From Acidobacteriaceae bacterium (GTDB taxonomy: Bacteria; Acidobacteriota; Terriglobia; Terriglobales; Acidobacteriaceae): a DNA stretch of 32,703 bases. Of the stretch, positions 1 to 7,990 are shown one piece after another. Numbering within the stretch: position 1 is the stretch's first letter; every line of letters begins with the position of its first letter. The notes under the pieces were generated by a model. That model saw nothing but the letters and a program-made list of their open reading frames with translations. It had not been told where the DNA came from and ran no database searches. The DNA lies in the NCBI GenBank assembly GCA_025352065.1, contig JANXUC010000067.1:1-32703 (forward strand), read 5' to 3'. A program made the translations under genes and the position numbers.

Positions 1-23
1 CTATGAGCCCACCTGCTATCGCA

Positions 24-731
24 TCATTCATTCTCGCGCCCATCGTGGCACCAGGTCATCAGCCAGGGGGCGATGACCACCCATGCACCAAAAAGCACAT
101 TCAGATAGCGCGTTGCACGGCCCACATCAGCCATCGCGATGATGGCAACGGTCACGACCAAGGCACCGAAGAGATTATCGCTGTGTGCCGCCACGGGCAT
201 ATCACCGCGCTCAGTACGAATGAGTGCCTCGGTTTGGACCTTCGATTCGGGATAGGCCCATGTGGGTGCCAGCGCCGAGTCTTCGGTGATGAACTGGCCC
301 GGCTCGACGGGCCCGTGCACGAGCATGGTGCTAGAGAAAACGAACTGCGCTACCTGAAAGCCACCGTCCAGAAGCCCGCGCAGCAGGCGTCTGGTACCGC
401 CAACCGTGATCTCGTCGTACTTCGTAGTGGGCTCGCCGAGGAAATCGTAGTAGGCGGCAAGATGAATCACCGAGGCGACTTGCGTCCCGTGGTGTTCTCG
501 GACGATGCGCAGCCCTTCTCGCACGCTCTCGTCCGACGTGACATCCACAGGGACGTATAGACAGCCGGGAGAGGGTAGTTTGGGCGCCTCCCGGTCGAAA
601 CCGACGATGCCTTCGAATCGTCCGGCCATCCGTCGCATCACAACGCTGCCAATCGATCCGCTGGCTCCCGTAACAAGGATGATTCCATTGTATGGCTTCA
701 TACTTTCCATCGTATTCGTTGTTCTGAACAT
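24..731 (-). CDS. NAD(P)-dependent short-chain dehydrogenase/epimerase fused to an SPW-repeat membrane tail; probably an internally deleted gene
   Basis: Residues 1-175 are an extended short-chain dehydrogenase/epimerase. The nucleotide-binding motif TGASGSIG is at residues 21-28, a VIHLAA strand lies near 88-93, and the Y-x3-K pair is Y160/K164 in YPESK. At about residue 180 the Rossmann domain stops, before its substrate-binding half. It runs straight into a hydrophobic segment of SPW-repeat type (YLNVLFGAWVVIAPW, about 209-223), with another hydrophobic stretch at 186-200. A normal epimerase has about 300 residues, so roughly half the domain is missing, and I infer an in-frame deletion inside a larger epimerase-membrane fusion. 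The substrate cannot be predicted. The start is uncertain: ATG at 731 is used, GTG at 740 and ATG at 701 are alternatives, and none has a well-spaced ribosome site. The gene lies in the decayed left end of the window and may be inactive. Confidence 0.6.
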   Translation of the reverse strand: MFRTTNTMESMKPYNGIILVTGASGSIGSVVMRRMAGRFEGIVGFDREAPKLPSPGCLYVPVDVTSDESVREGLRIVREHHGTQVASVIHLAAYYDFLGEPTTKYDEITVGGTRRLLRGLLDGGFQVAQFVFSSTMLVHGPVEPGQFITEDSALAPTWAYPESKVQTEALIRTERGDMPVAAHSDNLFGALVVTVAIIAMADVGRATRYLNVLFGAWVVIAPWLMTWCHDGRENE

Positions 732-853
732 CCTTGCCACTTCTGCAAACGCAAGCGAAGGATGTTGCAGGGCTTGTCCTGCAATGTGAGCCCAAGCCCT
801 ACTTTAATAGTTGACTCGGAGCTATGGTCCGCAACCAACCTGCGCGAGCAAAT

Positions 854-1018
854 TCAACTTGCCGCCTTTTGACTCACGTATTGCTGCGGGTTTTGATCGA
901 ACTTCGTTTTGCAGCCCTGGCTGCAGAAATAATAGGTGTTGTTAAGATATGTCGATTGTCCTGCGGCACTTTTGTCATCGACCTTCATACCGCAGACCGG
1001 ATCAGTATGTGTTCCCAT
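854..1018 (-). CDS. YHS-domain protein, 54 aa
   Basis: This small protein is almost entirely one YHS domain. It begins MGTHTDPVCGMKVDDKSAAG and contains the second conserved part, YYFCSQGCKTKFDQNPQQY. The cysteine pattern (DPVCGM, then C-x3-C) is the classic one of YHS domains, which are found alone or on copper/heavy-metal ATPases and are thought to bind metal. A longer reading frame exists upstream, but the ATG at 1018 is preferred because a strong GGAGG lies about 11 bases before it and homology starts there. It is the only intact-looking small gene in the decayed left region. The metal is not determinable from sequence. Confidence 0.8.
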   Translation of the reverse strand: MGTHTDPVCGMKVDDKSAAGQSTYLNNTYYFCSQGCKTKFDQNPQQYVSQKAAS

Positions 1019-1277
1019 TGTCTTATCTCCCTCCAAGTACCGTGCTAGCATCCCCCGCACCCGACGCAACGACATCATCGTCTTCAATAATTAAGACGCC
1101 GCTATCGAGCAGCTTTCTCCCGGAAACCCAGAGCGAAGCGGCTTTTATGCCGGATAAGGGGTCGCTAACAGCTAGAACACACTGTAGGGTCTTCGTGGAC
1201 TGCAATCTGGTCAATACTGACCAATGTTCCTCGCCCAAATCGCTGACGCTGCGAGGCGGACGGCGAACGGAGCAGTT

Positions 1278-1540
1278 ATGAAAGCACTTGTCTATCATGG
1301 GCCCAGAAAAATGGCGTTGGAGATCGGCCCAAGCCGCAGATTGCAGCGGCGACGGATGCAATTGTAAAAATCAACAAGACCACCATGTGCGGAACTGATC
1401 TGCACATTCTGAAGGGCGATCTGCCCTCTGCGAGCCTGGCAGGATTTTGGGACATGAAGGCGGGGCGTCGTCGACGAGGTGGGAGCGGGAGTCACGGCAT
1501 TTAAAACCGGCGACCGGGTCATTTGCAGTCGCGGTCGTCA
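1278..1540 (+). pseudogene. Zinc-dependent alcohol dehydrogenase, frameshifted N-terminal fragment
   Basis: Three reading frames together spell the N-terminal part of a medium-chain zinc alcohol dehydrogenase. The first frame starts at the ATG at 1278 with MKALVYHGPRKMALE. A second frame, from about 1327, gives KPQIAAATDAIVKI and then TTMCGTDLHILKGDLP, which carries the catalytic-zinc cysteine. After another shift near 1440 the words RILGHEG appear, with the second zinc ligand, and a third shift near 1465 gives VVDEVGAGVTAFKTGDRVIC. All the motifs are in the right order, so this is one gene broken by at least three small indels. The cofactor domain and C-terminal half are absent, and the sequence runs into IS remnants. 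It encodes no functional protein. Confidence 0.85.
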
Positions 1541-1641
1541 ATGAGTGTTGATTCCCCGCCGCCCACATCAATGATGGAAGCTGAGTGTGCATTTGCCGCC
1601 AGCTCGATCTGACCTGACCGGGGAAATTTGTACCAGGTGGA

Positions 1642-2031
1642 ATGAGAGAGAATCCACTTGGAGGAACAACGGGTCCTGCCCATGCAGAGGGGTATAAGCC
1701 AGAGCAAATCGTGACGATGCTGCGGCAGATAGAAGTCGGCATTATGGGAGCAGTTTCGGTGACCAAAGCCAATACGTACTTCTTTGGTGGTTTCTTCGAG
1801 CCCGTGTTGGGCGTACAGATGTCCGGCGGAGCAGCGTTCGGCAGCCAAAACACGCTGCACAGTGCCTACAAGTTTGGGACTCCTGTGGACATTACGACCG
1901 ATTTCCCCACTAACCAAAAACGTGCTACGGGCGCGTTTGTCAGCTTGGGGGTGGACCTGGGAATCTTCCGTAAAGTGTTTGGAAAAGTCACCGGCATTGG
2001 AACTTCCGCTAGCACCACCCAAGGAAAGTAA
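1642..2031 (+). pseudogene. Chimeric reading frame: IS3-type OrfA remnant followed by a protein fragment of unknown function
   Basis: About 18 residues of this 129-residue frame, encoded near 1688-1743 (GYKPEQIVTMLRQIEVGI), match the start of the helix-turn-helix OrfA protein of IS3-family transposases. The similarity stops at GI. The remaining 95 residues (from ANTYFFGGFFEPVLGV to the end) look like the glycine-rich C-terminal part of an unrelated protein that I cannot name; possible short hydrophobic strands are visible but no catalytic motif. No OrfB, terminal inverted repeats or target duplication are seen. I infer a scar where an insertion sequence was lost or rearranged. Expression is doubtful, since the only candidate ribosome site (AGGTGG) abuts the ATG. 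Confidence 0.55.
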
Positions 2032-2122
2032 TGAAGCCTTGGAGCGGCGCGATGAGGAATTGAAACATCAGAAGTTTAGCCCAAACAGACCTCTGCTTGA
2101 CTCACGCCGTCTCGCTGCTCGG

Positions 2123-2882
2123 TCAAGCCCCGCACAAAACTTTGCGACTTTTTAAGGCACGCGAAGGCTGCGCGTCGGGGGAAATTCCAAAGAAAGCATT
2201 GCCGATATAGATGTGATTCCCTCCCATGCTCCTCTTCCCGAACGGTGGAATGTCGCTTGCGGCGTGAGCTATACCGGGAAATTGAAGATCAAGCGGTTGT
2301 ATCTGAGCTCTTGCGTTTTCACCGTTGACAGATAGGGGTCCTGGGTTATCCACATTGACAAGATTGGCTTTGTCAACCAACGAATCTGCGTTTTTGGCAC
2401 CTCCGAGCAACGCAGCGCAGTCTTTCAGTGCTTTGAGGACGTCCTTTGCCTTGTCCTTGAGCTGATCTATGGGATCTTTTTGGTTTTGCGATCCATTACC
2501 CAACGTGCCGCCCTGATATGCGAATGGATCGGCGTCAATTGTAGGCACTGGATCCGGCAAGGAATCCGTGACGTTCACAATCTCGTCTATCGAGGGCGCA
2601 AAGTCTGGCAACTGGTCAGTAACCCACGGACAGGATATCGCTAATCAAGGATCCGTAGTAGTCGTTACTGCCCCCGCCGCCGCAGCCAGGAAAGCCAAGA
2701 GCCATGCATGTTGGCTCGTCCAATAGCCCCGTTGGATCAATGCGATTCACCGGGTCGTTCATGGCATACGCATACTTGTTGACCGACTGCGGAGCTCCTA
2801 AACGTCCGGACATAGGGTCCATGGACATGAATCGCCCATACCGACCAGAATGGAAGCGGTTCATCGCGTAGTTCAACTGCGA
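2123..2882 (-). pseudogene. RHS-repeat protein, C-terminal fragment, frameshifted
   Basis: The first frame (2882-2616) encodes the end of an RHS core: NYAMNRFHSGRYGRFMSMDP, then NKYAYAMNDPVNRIDPTGL, the near-universal boundary before the variable tip. It reaches a stop at 2616-2618. A second frame opens just upstream of that stop, near 2645, and runs to 2123. It holds about 160 further residues with features common in RHS tips of this type (LKDCAALLGGAKNADSL, then GNHIYIGNAFF). I infer one small indel between about 2620 and 2650 in a protein that was once continuous. The N-terminal hundreds of residues are missing: an in-frame TAG at 2883-2885 marks the break, where integrase sequence begins on the other strand. 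RHS proteins are normally large secreted proteins with polymorphic, often toxic, tips; this copy is dead. Confidence 0.75.
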
Positions 2883-2884
2883 CT

Positions 2885-3655
2885 AGGTACGGATTTTTGC
2901 CGCGCGACGAGCACGCTAATCCGATCAGGTACGTTCGACAAAGCGCCAGCAGCGATGTCACACATAGGATTCTGAATGTGGACCAAGTGCTGGCGATCCT
3001 CTCGCATCTACGAGAGCCATGCTACACGATGGCATTTCTGGATGCGGCGACGGACCTCCGTATCAGCGAATTGCTGGCCTTGCAATGGAAGGACATCGAC
3101 TTCGCTGCAATGGAGGTGCGAGTTTCTCGTGCAATCGTTTATGGAGTCGTCGGCAGATGCAAATCCAAGGTTTCCAAGAAGCCCGTGCCTCTTGATCAAA
3201 CCTTGGCGGAGATTCTTGTGAGTTGGAGGCGACGCACTCCGTACAATCAGCCCGAGGACTGGGTATTTGCCAGTCCGAAAGCAAACGGCAAAAAGCCCTA
3301 CAACCCAGGAATGCTCGTTCGAAGGCATCTCCAGCCAGCGGCCCTGCAAGCGAAAGTACGGGGAAAGGTCGGTTGGCACACTTTCCGCAGAACTGTAGCA
3401 ACCTTGCTTGTCGAAAACGGAAACGACATCAAGGTCGTGCAAGAACTTCTGCGGCACGCAAACAGCAAAATCACCCTGGACTTGTACGCCCAAGCCGTCA
3501 CGTCAGCTAAGCGAAAGGCTCAAAGCGAGATCGTCAAGATGCTTCGCCCAGAGAGACCAAAGCTGACACGACTGACACCCAATACCGAAGGGGTTTCGCT
3601 GTTAACGAACCCTTTAGCACCCTCGTTCTACGGCTACCATTTTGTAAGTCGTTGA
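2885..3655 (+). pseudogene. Tyrosine recombinase/phage-type integrase, N-terminally truncated
   Basis: The catalytic domain is complete. Counting from a TTG at 2897, it has R55 in TDLRISELLALQW, a lysine in CKSKVSKKPVPL (about 89-95), H161 and R164 in WHTFRRT, H187 in LLRHANS, and the nucleophile Y197 in LDLYAQ. The arm-binding and core-binding domains that normally precede it (about 150 residues) are missing. Recognisable homology starts at RYGFLPRD, at the exact point where the opposing RHS fragment ends. No ATG or ribosome site precedes it. The frame stops five bases from the 3' end of tRNA-Phe, the usual position of an island integrase relative to its attachment site. It is probably inactive, although the catalytic residues are all kept. 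Confidence 0.8.
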
Positions 3656-3660
3656 AAAGA

Positions 3661-3736
3661 TGGTGGCCAGGGACGGACTTGAACCGCCGACGCCAGCCTT
3701 TTCAGGGCTGCGCTCTACCACCTGAGCTACCTGGCC
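3661..3736 (-). tRNA. tRNA-Phe (GAA anticodon)
   Basis: The minus strand folds as a full cloverleaf. The acceptor arm GGCCAGG pairs with CCTGGCC, the D-arm has AGCTCAGGTGGTAGAGC, the anticodon stem AGCC/GGCT encloses the loop CTGAAAA with anticodon GAA, and the T-arm has GGTTCAAGTCC. The discriminator base is A and the CCA end is encoded. The gene decodes UUC/UUU. Its 3' end faces the truncated integrase, so it is the likely attachment site of the island to the left. I did not find a second copy of the tRNA 3' end further left within the window. Confidence 0.97.
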
Positions 3737-3811
3737 ACTTGCGGGATTGGAAGCTGCCTGACAATGCTTGCTGAACTTCACGAAGCAAGCCAGTTGCGGT
3801 GCGACTTTGAG

Positions 3812-3820
3812 ATTATAGCA
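3812..3820 (-). promoter_or_regulatory. Extended -10 promoter of tRNA-Phe
   Basis: Reading the minus strand, TGCTATAAT is a perfect extended -10 element (TG-N-TATAAT). Transcription would start near 3805, giving a leader of about 68 bases before the tRNA. No good -35 hexamer is visible at the expected spacing, as is usual for extended -10 promoters. Confidence 0.6.
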
Positions 3821-3883
3821 GTCTGTTCGCGGCGATGACCAGCGGCGCGGGACAAAGTGCACAGTCGCGGCGTCCCCGTTAGT

Positions 3884-5173
3884 CTATCTGGCGCCGTTTA
3901 CCGCGCTCCCCTTCAGCATGGTCCCGTTCAGCACCGTAAAATCGCAATAATTTGCCGCGAACCAATAGGCGAGTTCGCGGTAGTCGTTAACACGGAAAGC
4001 AGCCAGATCCGCATCCTTGCCGGGTTCCATGCTTCCCTTTGCGCCGCCTAGCCCCAGCGCCCAAGCTCCATTGGTGGTTCCGGCGACAATTGCCTCCGCC
4101 GGCGACATCTTCATTTGCGTACAGGCCAGCGACAGGATGAACGGCATGCTCGGCGTGGGTGAACTGCCGGGATTGTAATCTGTCGCCAGCGCGACCGGAA
4201 CACCGGCGGCGATGAACCTTCGCGCATCGGGATACGAGTGGCCGAGAAAGTAATTAGCGCCTGGGACAAACGTGGCTACCGTGTCGCTCTTGGCGAGATG
4301 CGCGATATCTTCTGAGCTCACGTGATCCATGTGGTCCAGCGATGCCGGATGGAATTTTAGAAATGGCTGCAGTTTTGTTTCGCTAAGCTGCCCCATGTGC
4401 GCTCGGACGGAGAGACCATGCTTTCTTGCGGCAGCAAAGATCTTTTCGCTGGCTTCCGCCGTGAAAGCGCCCTTGTCACAAAAGACGTCGACGAACTGCG
4501 CTAGCTTCCTGCGAGCGGCTTGCGGAATCATTTTTTCGCAGACTTCGGTCACGTATTCATCGGGCTTCTGTTTGAATTCGCTGGGAACGACATGCGCACC
4601 GAGGAGCGTCGCCACCACAGTGCCAGGCCATTGCCGCGCGGATTCTCGGATGACTTCGAGCGACTTCATTTCAGAATCGAAACTCAGCCCATAGCCCGAC
4701 TTCGCTTCTACCGTGGTCGTGCCTTGCGCGGCCATTTCGTTGAAAGCGGCGACCACTTTGCGGGTAAGCACGCTCTTCGAAGTCTTGCGCACACCTTCCA
4801 GCGAGGATCGAATGCCGCCGCCCGCCTCGGCAATTTCGGCGTAGGTAGCGCCGGTGATGCGTTCCTCGAAATCGATCAGTCGCGGGCCAGCGAAAACGGG
4901 GTGCGTGTGGGAATCGACAAAGCCCGGCAGAACGACCATGCCGCTGCAATCGACTTCGTGGATGGTCTTCTTATGTTTCCTGTACCAGGGGTCGCGCAAG
5001 GCCTGTTTTGTGGTGCCGACGGAAACAATCTTGCCGCCAGCACAGAGCACCGCGCCGTCCCGGATAATGCCGAGTTCGTTGAGCTGGGCACCACGGCGCG
5101 GGCCGGTCGTCGACGAACGCAGGGTTAACATCTGCTCGATATTGAGGAAGAGCAGTGACGTGGACTTACGCAT
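3884..5173 (-). CDS. hutI: Imidazolonepropionase (HutI), histidine degradation
   Basis: HutI opens the imidazolone ring of 4-imidazolone-5-propionate to give N-formimino-L-glutamate, the third step of histidine breakdown, in the cytoplasm. The 429-residue protein is a metal-dependent amidohydrolase. The first metal motif is H89-T-H91 in DSHTHPVFAG, followed by AGGGI (117-121), VEAKSGYG (155-162), GAH194, H259, DH281 and the late metal ligand D332 in ATDYNPGSSPT. Length and motif order fit HutI. The one oddity is the segment after H259, which reads RAHMGQL, whereas characterised HutI proteins usually have HAEQ or HADE, so an acidic residue near the active site is replaced. It starts at ATG 5173, only 48 bases after hutU, and the two are surely one transcript. 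An alternative is a related amidohydrolase recruited to another imidazolone, but the hutU neighbour argues for HutI. Confidence 0.92.
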   Translation of the reverse strand: MRKSTSLLFLNIEQMLTLRSSTTGPRRGAQLNELGIIRDGAVLCAGGKIVSVGTTKQALRDPWYRKHKKTIHEVDCSGMVVLPGFVDSHTHPVFAGPRLIDFEERITGATYAEIAEAGGGIRSSLEGVRKTSKSVLTRKVVAAFNEMAAQGTTTVEAKSGYGLSFDSEMKSLEVIRESARQWPGTVVATLLGAHVVPSEFKQKPDEYVTEVCEKMIPQAARRKLAQFVDVFCDKGAFTAEASEKIFAAARKHGLSVRAHMGQLSETKLQPFLKFHPASLDHMDHVSSEDIAHLAKSDTVATFVPGANYFLGHSYPDARRFIAAGVPVALATDYNPGSSPTPSMPFILSLACTQMKMSPAEAIVAGTTNGAWALGLGGAKGSMEPGKDADLAAFRVNDYRELAYWFAANYCDFTVLNGTMLKGSAVNGAR

Positions 5174-5221
5174 TTTTGTTCCGCACCCAACTTCGTGTCT
5201 CCATGCCTCCGTGGTGATAGG

Positions 5222-6904
5222 TCATGGCTTTGGGCACGGAATCTTCACGCCGCTCTTCTTGGCGAAATCCACGGCCTGATCGTAACCGGCATCCACGTGA
5301 CGAATTACGCCCATGCCCGGGTCTGTGGTAAGCACGCGTTCGATGCGTTTCGCCATTGCGTCCGTGCCATCGGCGACAGTCACCTGCCCGGAGTGTAGCG
5401 AGTAACCGATACCAACGCCTCCTCCATTGTGGATTGAAACCCATGACGCGCCCGAAGCGGTATTGACCAAAGCATTGAGCAGAGGCCAGTCAGCAACTGC
5501 ATCGGAGCCGTCTTTCATCGATTCAGTTTCGCGGAATGGAGATGCGACCGAGCCGCAATCGAGATGATCGCGGCCAATGACGATAGGTGCCTTCAGCTTG
5601 CCCGTCTTTACGAGATCATTCATGGCGAGGCCGAATTCCGCGCGTTCGCCATAGCCGAGCCAGCAAATACGCGCTGGCAATCCTTGAAACTTAATGCGCT
5701 TCCTGGCGAGATTAATCCAGCGCTTCAATATCTCGTTTTTGGGAAACATTTCTAGAATCAGATCGTCGGTGACCGCGATATCCGAGGGCTCGCCCGAGAG
5801 TGCTACCCAACGGAACGGACCTCGTCCTTCGCAGAAAAGCGGACGAATGTAGGCGGGGACGAAGCCCGGAAAATCATAGGCATTCTTTACGCCGTGCTGG
5901 AACGCGAAGGTGCGGAGGTTGTTCCCATAATCGAACGTGACGGCACCCATTTTTTGCAGCCGTAACATGCCTTCGACGTGTCGCGCCATCGCTGCCATCG
6001 AACGTTCCTGATATGCCTTGGGATCGCTCGCGCGAAGCTCGACGGCTTCCGCTAGCGTCATACCGTTCGGAACATAACCGTTCAACGGGTCGTGCGCCGA
6101 GGTCTGATCCGTGAGGATGTCGGGGACCACGCCGCGCTCGGCGAGTTCCGGAATCACATCGGCACAATTCCCTACCAGGCCGACGGAAATGTTTTCTTTC
6201 TTGCGCACGGCGTTTTTCAAGATCCGTAGCGCCTCATCGAGCGTGGTGACCATGAAGTCGCAATAGCCCGTCTTGAGCCGCTTCTTGATGCGTTCGGGAT
6301 CGACGTCAATGCCAAGGAACGCCGCACCCGTCATGGTTGCGGCCAGTGGCTGCGCGCCACCCATGCCTCCCATGCCGCCACTGACGATCAGCTTACCGGA
6401 GAGATCTCCACCAAAGTGCTTTTCACCGGCAGCTGAAAATGTCTCGAACGTGCCCTCAACAATTCCTTGCGAGCCGATGTAAATCCACGAGCCCGCCGTC
6501 ATCTGGCCGTACATCATCAAGCCAGCACGTTCCAGTTCGTTAAATTTTTCCCAGTTCGACCAATGGCCGACCAGATTCGAATTCGCGATCAACACGCGCG
6601 GTGCATACTCGTGCGTCTTGAACATGCCCACGGGCTTGCCCGATTGCACTAGTAGCGTCTCGTCGTTTTCAAGCGCTTGCAGCGAGCGGACTATGGCATG
6701 GTAGCACTCCCAATTACGGGCCACGCGACCTGTCCCGCCATAGACCACAAGATCTTGGGGGCGCTCCGCCACTTCTTCGTCCAGATTGTTCATCAGCATG
6801 CGCAGAGCGGCTTCCTGCTGCCAACCTTTGCAGGAAAGAGTACTGCCGCGTGCGGCGCGGATGGGGGCGTAACCAGTGTGACGGGCGTCGGTGAGAACAG
6901 GCAT
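5222..6904 (-). CDS. hutU: Urocanate hydratase (HutU)
   Basis: HutU adds water to urocanate, producing imidazolone propionate, the second step of histidine degradation, and uses tightly bound NAD+ as an electrophile. The protein has 560 residues, close to the family norm. It shows the glycine-rich NAD-binding segment [11 protein letters not shown] (176-186), the urocanase signature near Q267[10 protein letters not shown], and the active-site cysteine C414 in [11 protein letters not shown]. The C-terminal [16 protein letters not shown] (492-507) is also typical. The gene leads hutI by 48 bases. No hutH, hutG or HutC regulator is in the window, so the remainder of the pathway must lie elsewhere. 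The start at ATG 6904 has no Shine-Dalgarno sequence, but a promoter-like pair lies immediately upstream. Confidence 0.97.
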   Translation of the reverse strand: MPVLTDARHTGYAPIRAARGSTLSCKGWQQEAALRMLMNNLDEEVAERPQDLVVYGGTGRVARNWECYHAIVRSLQALENDETLLVQSGKPVGMFKTHEYAPRVLIANSNLVGHWSNWEKFNELERAGLMMYGQMTAGSWIYIGSQGIVEGTFETFSAAGEKHFGGDLSGKLIVSGGMGGMGGAQPLAATMTGAAFLGIDVDPERIKKRLKTGYCDFMVTTLDEALRILKNAVRKKENISVGLVGNCADVIPELAERGVVPDILTDQTSAHDPLNGYVPNGMTLAEAVELRASDPKAYQERSMAAMARHVEGMLRLQKMGAVTFDYGNNLRTFAFQHGVKNAYDFPGFVPAYIRPLFCEGRGPFRWVALSGEPSDIAVTDDLILEMFPKNEILKRWINLARKRIKFQGLPARICWLGYGERAEFGLAMNDLVKTGKLKAPIVIGRDHLDCGSVASPFRETESMKDGSDAVADWPLLNALVNTASGASWVSIHNGGGVGIGYSLHSGQVTVADGTDAMAKRIERVLTTDPGMGVIRHVDAGYDQAVDFAKKSGVKIPCPKP

Positions 6905-6910
6905 AACCGT

Positions 6911-6940
6911 ATGTTAGTGCTTCATCGCTGCGACGTGCAA
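6911..6940 (-). promoter_or_regulatory. Possible promoter for a leaderless hutU-hutI transcript
   Basis: On the minus strand TTGCAC (6940-6935) and TAACAT (6916-6911) are separated by 18 bases. The -10-like element ends six bases before the hutU ATG, so transcription would begin at or next to the start codon. This would explain why no ribosome-binding site is visible. The hexamers match the consensus only partly. Confidence 0.3.
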
Positions 6941-6969
6941 TTAGATCCGCTGAGGGATGTCGCACATTC

Positions 6970-6996
6970 GCACGGGCGAGGACGCCCGCGCCTCCA
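6970..6996. repeat. Intergenic palindromic repeat, family C, copy 1
   Basis: This 27-base element starts GCACGGGCGAGGACGCCC and ends with GCGCCTCCA. It matches 25 of 27 positions of the copy at 14609-14635. Its arms (9 bases, 4-base centre) form a hairpin with one mismatch. It lies between the hutU start and the stop of the upstream pseudopilin gene. Confidence 0.7.
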
Positions 6997-7008
6997 TCGA
7001 CTTGTTTC

Positions 7009-7425
7009 CTAGAAATCGCTGTACGGCGTGCCATCACTGGAGCGCAGCGCGCAGTTACTCTTCACCCAGGTAATGCCAGGCTGCGTCTGGTCCGCGGAGA
7101 GCAGAACGTCTTCCTGCTCGGTTACCCAATCGCGCTGGTGGGTGCAGGGGTCGATGGGAATTTCCTTCATATAGCCCGCTTCTTTCAGTTCGTCGAGCGA
7201 TTGCGGGGCGCGCTGCTTATCGAGCGTGAATTCATAAATCAGTTGCCGCATGGTAAAAAGGTTTTGCTTCATCACGGAATCGCGGGCACGCTGCACCGAG
7301 GTAGTGTAGGTGGGCACGGCGATGCCAAGCAAAATCATGACAATCGCCATCACGATCACCATTTCAATCAAGGTGAAGCCGCTGGTCTGGCCGCTCCTAC
7401 GCCGTTTTGGATCGCGTCTTACCAT
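7009..7425 (-). CDS. Type II secretion/type IV pilus pseudopilin (second of pair)
   Basis: This 138-residue protein has a short basic leader followed by SGFTLIEMVIVMAIVMILLGIAVPTY, the prepilin peptidase signal: cleavage after G, N-methylated F at +1 and E at +5, with a single N-terminal membrane helix. The globular part (MRQLIYEFTLDKQRAPQSLDEL, then IPIDPCTHQRDW) resembles GspG-type major pseudopilins, in which this region carries the conserved proline and calcium-loop segment. Two cysteines, in DPCTH and SNCAL, could form a disulphide. The gene overlaps the preceding pseudopilin gene by seven bases (ATG inside its end), which points to translational coupling. The product is probably an inner-membrane/periplasmic pseudopilus subunit working with the secretin upstream. 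Which secretion or pilus system is involved is unclear because no ATPase or platform gene is present. Confidence 0.85.
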   Translation of the reverse strand: MVRRDPKRRRSGQTSGFTLIEMVIVMAIVMILLGIAVPTYTTSVQRARDSVMKQNLFTMRQLIYEFTLDKQRAPQSLDELKEAGYMKEIPIDPCTHQRDWVTEQEDVLLSADQTQPGITWVKSNCALRSSDGTPYSDF

Positions 7426-7916
7426 TCTTTGTACTCTGTCCCGTCCAGCGCTTTTTGTTCCGATTTTGTGAAAACGTCAAACAGATTCTGTCCACCCCAG
7501 GAATCCGATTTCGGATCGTCCTGCATGGAACGCATTCCCCATTCGTCTTTTCCAGTCATTGGATCGACAGGAACGCGGCGGAGAAAACGCAGTTTCTTGC
7601 CTCCAACGTCGACTCCTTTGACCAGCGTTTCCATGTCTGGCGGGTAGCCTTCGCTACCGACCTTGATTTGGAACTTACCGCTGTCGGCTGCATCCTTGTA
7701 GCGGTCGACGGCGTCTCGCATTTCCCACAGCGCGTGCCGCAATTCCCTTTCCCGCTGCCGTTTCAGTGTCACCTGCACCAGCGGAACCATCAGGCTGCTA
7801 AGAATCAAAAGGATCGTGGTAGCGGCGATCAGCTCGATCAGCGTGAAGCCCCGCGACTTGGTCGAAGGCGCCCGGTTGGAGATTGCGCGCAACGCCGGGT
7901 TATTTCGAGTCTTCAT
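7419..7916 (-). CDS. Type II secretion/type IV pilus pseudopilin (first of pair)
   Basis: The 165-residue product has a 22-residue basic leader followed by RGFTLIELIAATTILLILSSLMVPLV, a standard prepilin cleavage and methylation signal with E at +5. After the helix comes an amphipathic stretch (RELRHALWEMRDAVDRYKDAAD) and then a GspG-like segment with YPPDMETLVKG, RRVPVDPMTGKDEW and SDSWGGQNLFDV. The D-P-T-x-x-x-W pattern is the hallmark of GspG pseudopilins. A GGAG lies six bases before the ATG at 7916. It overlaps the next pseudopilin by seven bases and lies 180 bases downstream of the secretin gene, with two palindromic repeats in between. The pair and secretin probably form one functional cluster. 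Confidence 0.88.
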   Translation of the reverse strand: MKTRNNPALRAISNRAPSTKSRGFTLIELIAATTILLILSSLMVPLVQVTLKRQRERELRHALWEMRDAVDRYKDAADSGKFQIKVGSEGYPPDMETLVKGVDVGGKKLRFLRRVPVDPMTGKDEWGMRSMQDDPKSDSWGGQNLFDVFTKSEQKALDGTEYKEW

Positions 7917-7940
7917 GCCGCACTCCAGATCCCACGCCCC

Positions 7941-7967
7941 GACGGAGCAAGCTCCGTCGCCACACGA
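7941..7967. repeat. Intergenic palindromic repeat, family B, copy 1
   Basis: GACGGAGCAAGCTCCGTC is a palindrome with 8-base arms around AA, followed by GCCACACGA. The same 27-base unit is at 14019-14045. The two copies differ at four arm positions, and the changes are paired so that base pairing is kept. Confidence 0.7.
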
Positions 7968-7990
7968 CCTAATTCCGTCTTAGACTTTTT

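Noticed and set aside
1023-1361. Minus-strand frame of 112 codons between the YHS gene and the dehydrogenase remnant
   Set aside because: No recognisable domain, and it overlaps the plus-strand dehydrogenase remnant; I take it to be chance.
3661-3736. Second copy of the tRNA-Phe 3' end as the left attachment site within the window
   Set aside because: I looked for the GGTGGCCAGGGACGG region further left and saw no convincing copy; the left end is probably outside the window.
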